64,000 bases of DNA from Chitinophaga filiformis (GTDB taxonomy: Bacteria > Bacteroidota > Bacteroidia > Chitinophagales > Chitinophagaceae): positions 496,001-560,000 of the forward strand of contig NZ_JAKIRP010000001.1 in NCBI RefSeq assembly GCF_021646545.1, given 5' to 3'. Positions within the stretch are counted from its first letter, which is position 1, and every line of letters starts with the position of its first letter. This document shows, in pieces, positions 59,499-64,000 of this stretch. Made by a program: the position numbers and the translations under genes. The notes beneath the pieces are model-generated. The model was not told the DNA's origin. It made no database searches and saw only the letters and a list, made by a program, of their open reading frames with translations.

Positions 59499-61223
59499 TC
59501 AGCTGATCTTATCAATCTCTTTCTGAACAAATTCCGCCAGTTCTTTCACATAAGCGGGAGAGAAGTCAAACCGGATGCCTGCGGCCTTATACAATTCCGG
59601 CAGGGTACGGGTACTTCCCAGGCTAAGCGCATTGACATAGTTATCCAATGCTTGCTGTTTATTCTCTTTGTACTGTTTCCACATAGCGATAGCCCCTAAT
59701 TGAGCAATACCATACTCAATATAATAGAACGGTACTTCAAACAGGTGCAGTTGCCGTTGCCAGCCTATAGACCTGTAAGACTCCCAGCCACTCCAGTCAA
59801 CCACCCCGGTGGAGAATTCGTCCTGGATCCTGTTCCAGTTGGCAGTACGTTCTTCTACAGTATGCTGCGGGTTTTCATATACCCAATGCTGGAATTTATC
59901 AATTGTGGCAATCCATGGGAAGATGACAATAGCACGCTCCAGTTGCTGCAGTTTAGCCCGGCGCAGTTCTTCCTCATCGCTGAAAAAGATATTCCAGTAA
60001 TCCATTGTAAACAGCTCCATACTCATGCTGGCTACCTCCGCTATCTCCATCGGGTAGTCTTTAAAGGCGCTGAGTGACAGATCGTGGCTCAGGAAGGAAT
60101 GTACCGCATGGCCACCCTCATGTACCATGGTGGTCAGGTCTTTCATCTGACCGGCGGCATTCATAAAGATGAAAGGCACACCGGTTTCTGCCAGCGGACA
60201 GTTATATCCTCCGGGGGCTTTGCCTTTACGGCTTTCCAGATCGAGACGCCCCATTTTCTGCATTACCCGCAGGCAATTCCCAAAGAATGGCCCCAGTTCA
60301 TCAAAGCATTCTATCGCCTTATTCACCAGTTCCTCCCCTGTCTTGAAAGGCTCAAGTGGCTTCACTCCGGCTGGCTCGGCGTCGGAATCCCACGGCTTCA
60401 GCACATCCAGACCCAGTTTTTTACGCTGCTTTTCCTGCAGGCGTTTTACCAGAGGCATAATATGCTCCCTTATCGCGGCATGGAACTGGAAACAATCCTC
60501 TTTCGTATAATCGAAACGGCCGAGGTCTTCGAACTTATAGTCCCGGTAGTTTGCGAAACCGGCATTCTTCGCTACCTGGTCCCTTTTCTGCACGAGTGTC
60601 GTGTAAAGTTCGTCAAGCTTATCCTTATCTTCCAGGCGACGGTTAGCCGTTTTAGCAAACACTTCCTCTCTCAGAGCACGATCACTGCCCTCCAGGAAAC
60701 GGGCGGCCTGTTGCAGGGTGTATTCCTGTCCGTTTACCGTAATGGTCATTTTGCCGGCAATAGTGCCATATTGTTGCGACTGTACGCTCAGTTCTGCCAG
60801 TATGGGCACGTTTTCTTCCCGGAACAGTTTTACCTGTTTCCGCACATTACGCAGGTAAGTAGCATATAGTTCCTGGTCCAGGTCCTTCACCCATTCACTG
60901 GCCAGTAATCTTTTATTCAGAGCATCCGCATATGGCTGCAGCTTAGGCTGGATCTCCATGCAGAAATAGGCAAATGCTTCTTCCAGCGACTTATCCGTTG
61001 TATCGCAGGTCATGCGTATCTGTCGCCAGCAGGCATCTTCACTAATGACAGCCTCCAGCTCACTGATATCTTTCAGCCATTGCTCCAGGGCCGTTACACT
61101 CTCCAGCGGCCGTTGCTGCAGTTCTTCAAAATAAGGCTGCAATGCGTCCCACGTCGTTACCGTAAAATTCTCCGGTAACAGCTTACGTGGCTGTTTCTCA
61201 ATATTTGCGTCTAAAGTCTTCAT
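59499..61223 (-). CDS. M3 family oligoendopeptidase
   Basis: 574 residues. Zinc metallopeptidases of family M3 degrade short peptides in the cytoplasm. The HExxH motif is HEGGH at residues 368-372 in TTMVHEGGHAVHSF, with the third ligand in the downstream EIAEVASMSMELF (about residue 396-408). The long helical N-terminal half (about 1-300) precedes the catalytic domain and narrows the active site. There is no signal peptide. It is convergent with fur and shares its terminator. Its promoter probably lies in the 61224-61676 gap. Confidence 0.93.
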   Translation of the reverse strand: MKTLDANIEKQPRKLLPENFTVTTWDALQPYFEELQQRPLESVTALEQWLKDISELEAVISEDACWRQIRMTCDTTDKSLEEAFAYFCMEIQPKLQPYADALNKRLLASEWVKDLDQELYATYLRNVRKQVKLFREENVPILAELSVQSQQYGTIAGKMTITVNGQEYTLQQAARFLEGSDRALREEVFAKTANRRLEDKDKLDELYTTLVQKRDQVAKNAGFANYRDYKFEDLGRFDYTKEDCFQFHAAIREHIMPLVKRLQEKQRKKLGLDVLKPWDSDAEPAGVKPLEPFKTGEELVNKAIECFDELGPFFGNCLRVMQKMGRLDLESRKGKAPGGYNCPLAETGVPFIFMNAAGQMKDLTTMVHEGGHAVHSFLSHDLSLSAFKDYPMEIAEVASMSMELFTMDYWNIFFSDEEELRRAKLQQLERAIVIFPWIATIDKFQHWVYENPQHTVEERTANWNRIQDEFSTGVVDWSGWESYRSIGWQRQLHLFEVPFYYIEYGIAQLGAIAMWKQYKENKQQALDNYVNALSLGSTRTLPELYKAAGIRFDFSPAYVKELAEFVQKEIDKIS

Positions 61224-61375
61224 TCTACTAAAATAAGAAATTATGCGCCAATGTCATGAGCGCACAGGGACAGTAATGCCCAAAAATGAGCACGTAATAT
61301 GCACTGATAATGGTCGTATACTGTGTCTACTTCGGTTGTTTCCCTATTATAACTCATAGATCACCCATTACTTCG

Positions 61376-61466
61376 CCATATATAACCCATATATAACCCA
61401 TATCTCTATAAATATGGGTTATATATGGGTCATATATGGCTTATATATGGGTTATATATGGGTTAT
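61376..61466. repeat. 11-bp-period repeat forming a 28-bp stem
   Basis: The left arm CCATATATAACCCATATATA plus eight bases (61376-61403) pairs with 61412-61439 with one mismatch across an 8-base loop; two more ATATATGGGTT-type units follow to 61466. Units repeat every 11 bases. No spacers, so not a CRISPR. Confidence 0.8.
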
Positions 61467-61613
61467 CTCCCGGAACACACTATAGTAGCAGCCTTACAAG
61501 GCTTAGTTGAAAAGTATTCTATATAAACACGTGATTATAAATCAGAAGTAGATGGGGTTAATACTCAATAACTGAGATTTAAGCGGGGCGTGAGGGCTAA
61601 ATGGGGCTATATA

Positions 61614-61654
61614 TAAAAAACAGACGCTGCATGTTTTGCACACACAGCGTCTGT
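61614..61654 (-). terminator. Terminator of the DUF5606 gene
   Basis: ACAGACGCTG/CAGCGTCTGT, a 10-bp stem, with TTTTTT on the minus strand, 23 bases past the stop. Confidence 0.8.
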
Positions 61655-61676
61655 TACTATAAGGTATGAATATAGA

Positions 61677-62339
61677 CTATTCTTCTGTTTTCTTCTTTTT
61701 AGGAGCAGCCTTTTTCTTAGGAGCTTCTTCTCCTTCAGCAGCAGGTGCTTCCTCTTTTTTCGCTTTGGCTTTCTTAGGCGCTTTTTCAGCGGGAGCTTCT
61801 TCAGTCGCTACCTCTTCAGCATCCTTAGCGGCGGCTTTTTTAGGTTTTGCGGCTTTTTTAGCTGGTTTTTCTGCTACTTCAGCTTCAGGAGCAGGGGACG
61901 CATCTGCGGTAAGAGCTGCACCTTCCTGACCATCCTCAGGTGCTTCTTCAAATTTCAGCAGATCATTGCTCTTGAGGATGGCATACCATTTTACCATCTT
62001 CTTCATATCGCTGACGTAAACCCTTTCCTCGTCAAAAGTAGGGAACACGCTTTTAAAATAAGACTTGATAGCATTATTGTCAGCCTTGGCATCCACCGGG
62101 GCTGTTTTCGCTTCCTGATCCTGCATGGCCTTAAATACCTCGGCCAGGTTCACATTGTCTCCGGTAGTAAATACCTCAATACTTTCCAGCGGAGTAAAAT
62201 TATGGACACGGGAGCTCACGAATTTAGTGCTCTTGTCTTCCAGAGATCTTACGATAGCGCCATCCTGTTTGCTGGCAATCAATTGAAACAAACCACCCAA
62301 ACCGGTTACTGCAACTATTTCTCTATACTGCATGTTCAA
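61677..62339 (-). CDS. DUF5606 protein with charged Ala/Lys-rich tail
   Basis: 220 residues. The first 140 form the DUF5606 domain: YREIVAVTGLGGLFQLIASK (about 4-23), IVRSLEDKSTKFVSSRVHNF, IEVFTTGDNVNLAEVFKAM and VFPTFDEERVYVSDMKKMVKWYAIL. The C-terminal 75 residues are a low-complexity Ala/Lys/Glu/Pro tail (EKPAKKAAKPKKAAAKDAEE…), like histone-like tails, likely disordered. DUF5606 is Bacteroidota-specific with unknown role. It starts with Met at 62339, and a second Met at residue 3 is an alternative. Confidence 0.87.
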   Translation of the reverse strand: MNMQYREIVAVTGLGGLFQLIASKQDGAIVRSLEDKSTKFVSSRVHNFTPLESIEVFTTGDNVNLAEVFKAMQDQEAKTAPVDAKADNNAIKSYFKSVFPTFDEERVYVSDMKKMVKWYAILKSNDLLKFEEAPEDGQEGAALTADASPAPEAEVAEKPAKKAAKPKKAAAKDAEEVATEEAPAEKAPKKAKAKKEEAPAAEGEEAPKKKAAPKKKKTEE

Positions 62340-62460
62340 ATTTTTAAGAAGCGCAAATATAAAAAATCGTTTCTATCCGACAAATTGGAATAAGGCTGCC
62401 GCCCCAATTATTATTAATAATTGCCCTGATCAACCATTTTTTTTGACATAATCAAGTAAT

Positions 62461-64000
62461 CTACCTTTTTCCCAGTACTATAGGCAATTTCCAATGTCTG
62501 ACCTTTCCTTCGGCGTTAAAAGCCTCCGCAAAGATGATGTATATTCCTGATACCAGCTCGCGGTTCGATTCTCCCCGGCCGTCCCAGGTCATATATCCCG
62601 AAGCTGGCAGTAAAGTATTCCTTTCCAGGTACCTTACCGGCCTGCCCTCTGCATCAAAAATCGTGACATTTATGATATAACCGGGTCCGGGAAAATTATA
62701 TCTGACCATGACAAGATCTTCCAGGCCGTCATTATCGGGAGAAAAAACGGCTGGCTGTACGGTCAGGTCGCCCTGAACTTCAGCAACGGGAACCTGCTGT
62801 GAATTGCGGTAACCTGGGGTCGCATATTTCACAGTAGCCGCGGCAGAATGCCAGTTATACTTATCCTGTGTTGGACTGTCCGGCAGCAAACGTTCCAGTG
62901 AAACGCCCCGGGTGTTGTCAGCCAGTGCTACATGCATCTTGTCAGAATAATACAGCTCATCCAATATCTGCCCGCCCTCATTTAAGAGTACTACTGTGCC
63001 TTCTCCATTTATCAGCGCGGGCAGGTTTATTTTATGAATAGCTGTTGCCTCGAGACAATCATAATATGTACACAGGGACTGTGGCGCTGTAGTAAAGGCA
63101 GCATAGCCTCCTGACAACAATAATAAAGACTGTTCACCCAAAGCGACGGGGTCGTCCAGCTGTCCGTCCTCTTTTCTTCTGGCCAGATACAGGCGGGACA
63201 GGTCCACAGCTTTGCGGCTCCGGTTATAAATCTCTACAAATTCAGGCACACCGGAAGCAGGGTCATACAATATTTCATTGATCACGATGTCGAAAGTGTC
63301 TGCAGTACTGACCCGGGCAAAGGCAATATCGCCATCAGTAGTCACTTCCTGCCCGGTACAATCCTTTATGCCAGATACGGCTACTGTATAGACGGTGTCC
63401 TTCAATAAGGGTGTCGTCAGGTGGACCGATATATTATTATATAAGGGTGGATCAGCAGTGATGGCGGCAACCTGCAATGAAGGCGAGAACGCATAATACA
63501 AGTGCTCAGTTACCTCAAGACTATCCATAATACCGTTGAATGACAGACGCAAGATCATCGTATCCCGTGGAAAAGCCTTTACCAGTGATACAGGAGGAGG
63601 CTTAGTTCCTGTCCCGGCTACGGTATTGGGCCGACCGGGAGTTCCGCCTGCCGGTGCAGTAGATGGTTTCCAGTTGCTGCTACCGGCACAGGGCCAGTTG
63701 GTGTCAGTCATTTCCAGGCTCCAGCCACCTCTTTCCTTAATCGGGTTGCCATACCAGCTACGATCATATGCGACGGCATGTACCAGGATCCCACTGTCAT
63801 TGCGCAACGTGATGATATCACTGTCGCCGGGAGCGGGAAAACTGCTGATACCCATGATGGGAATGTCGGCAGGGAAGAGATCTGTGCTCCCTTTATCGCA
63901 GACCACCAATAAACCACCAGGTGGCAGCAGATATTGCGGCAATGGAACTTCCCGGTTGCTGTTTCCGATCCGCCAATCTTTCAGCTGTAGGGCATAAGAG
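62461..64000 (-). CDS. Lamin-tail-domain secreted protein, partial (5' end outside window)
   Basis: The frame is open from 62461 beyond the right edge; the apparent start at 63942 is only an internal TTG, since coding sequence continues in frame to 64000 (ALQLKDWRIGNSNREVPLP). At least 513 residues are seen. Two lamin-tail (LTD) domains: the first at the very N-terminus of the visible part (LPPGGLLVVCDKGS, GWSLEMTDTNWPCAGSSNWK), the second in FDIVINEILYDPASGVPEFVEIYNRSRKAVDLSRLYL (from about residue 210 after 63942). Between them is an Ig-like/cadherin-like region with DTMILRLSFNGIMDS. The C-terminus ends in a FlgD-like fold (SGYMTWDGRGESNRELVSGIYIIFAEA) typical of large secreted Bacteroidota proteins. 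Confidence 0.82.
   Translation of the reverse strand, partial: SYALQLKDWRIGNSNREVPLPQYLLPPGGLLVVCDKGSTDLFPADIPIMGISSFPAPGDSDIITLRNDSGILVHAVAYDRSWYGNPIKERGGWSLEMTDTNWPCAGSSNWKPSTAPAGGTPGRPNTVAGTGTKPPPVSLVKAFPRDTMILRLSFNGIMDSLEVTEHLYYAFSPSLQVAAITADPPLYNNISVHLTTPLLKDTVYTVAVSGIKDCTGQEVTTDGDIAFARVSTADTFDIVINEILYDPASGVPEFVEIYNRSRKAVDLSRLYLARRKEDGQLDDPVALGEQSLLLLSGGYAAFTTAPQSLCTYYDCLEATAIHKINLPALINGEGTVVLLNEGGQILDELYYSDKMHVALADNTRGVSLERLLPDSPTQDKYNWHSAAATVKYATPGYRNSQQVPVAEVQGDLTVQPAVFSPDNDGLEDLVMVRYNFPGPGYIINVTIFDAEGRPVRYLERNTLLPASGYMTWDGRGESNRELVSGIYIIFAEAFNAEGKVRHWKLPIVLGKR

Larger units (their letters stand above)
61224..61676. other. Gap between M3 peptidase and DUF5606
   Basis: 453 bases without a credible frame. 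It contains the 11-bp repeat region (61376-61466) and the DUF5606 terminator (61614-61654); the left part probably holds the M3 peptidase promoter. Confidence 0.6.

Noticed and set aside
60084..60869. 261-codon plus-strand frame over the M3 peptidase gene
   Set aside because: Antisense shadow of a well-supported metallopeptidase with the HEGGH motif.
61376..61466. CRISPR array
   Set aside because: Units are contiguous with an 11-bp period and no spacers, and no cas genes are nearby.
1..64000. rRNA, tRNA or tmRNA genes
   Set aside because: No recognisable rRNA or tRNA sequence (such as a GGTTCRANTCC T-loop with matching stems) was noticed in the intergenic regions; a tRNAscan run would settle this.

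Overview
The window reads as a chromosomal segment of a Bacteroidota bacterium, most likely a Chitinophaga-like member of the Chitinophagaceae. The reasons are a complete gldK-gldL-gldM-gldN block (type IX secretion and gliding motor), an alternative complex III operon fused to a cytochrome oxidase cluster, Bacteroidota-specific families (DUF4271, DUF5606, DUF2911, DUF6263, TIGR02757, DUF4197), and repeated TAnnTTTG -7 promoter boxes instead of E. coli-type -10 boxes. No rRNA, tRNA, CRISPR array, transposase, integrase or phage gene was seen.

Layout. 1-5.8 kb: the 3' part of a DinB-fold gene, then gldN, gldM, gldL and gldK on the minus strand with a strong terminator after gldN. 6-10.1 kb: YyaL-type thioredoxin-domain protein, uroporphyrinogen-III synthase and DUF4271 (minus). 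10.6-11.7 kb: hemW (plus), followed by a 300-bp palindrome-rich stretch. 12-15 kb: lipoprotein aldose epimerase, a deoxyhypusine synthase-like enzyme lacking the usual active-site lysine, and a secreted PepSY-like protein (minus). 15.6-24 kb: mostly plus-strand metabolic and envelope genes (ACP phosphodiesterase-like, DUF2911, trans-sulfuration enzyme, TIGR02757, DUF6263, FAH hydrolase plus flavin reductase), with a minus-strand fatty acid hydroxylase. 24-31.7 kb: DUF4197, universal stress protein, lysS, a DoxX-like membrane protein, a DPP-IV type S9 peptidase, then a 1-kb stretch with no intact gene that holds two copies of a small RNA-like element. 32-38 kb: lptC, a LON-substrate-binding-domain protein, three glycosyltransferases, meaB and an SMR transporter. 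38-40 kb: ClC channel and DUF2024.

The largest unit is the minus-strand respiratory cluster from about 56.4 kb down to 40.2 kb: actA-actB-actC-actD-actE-actF (quinol:cytochrome c oxidoreductase), ctaC, ctaD, ctaB, two subunit-III genes, a subunit-IV gene, a SCO copper chaperone, DUF420 and a small secreted membrane protein. Together they would carry electrons from menaquinol through multiheme cytochromes to an aa3-type oxidase and supply its heme (CtaB) and copper (SCO). Several subunits have histidine-rich tails. 56.8-64 kb: purN, an outer-membrane-like protein, a second SCO followed by a Fur-family regulator, an M3 oligopeptidase, DUF5606 and the C-terminal part of a lamin-tail-domain secreted protein.

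The most unusual material is non-coding. Three dispersed copies (near 17.0, 30.9 and 31.2 kb) share a conserved core between a -7 box and a hairpin with a T-tract on the minus strand, and the hairpin shows compensatory changes between copies; this looks like a family of roughly 55-65-nt RNAs. A fourth, unrelated-looking orphan terminator and promoter sit at 58.1-58.3 kb. There are also a near-perfect 52-bp palindrome, a run of degenerate repeats of about 23 bp after lysS, an 11-bp-period repeat folding into a 28-bp stem, and a perfect 28-bp-stem terminator. Start codons were moved inward from the longest ORF where a signal peptide, lipobox, conserved N-terminus or upstream promoter decided it.
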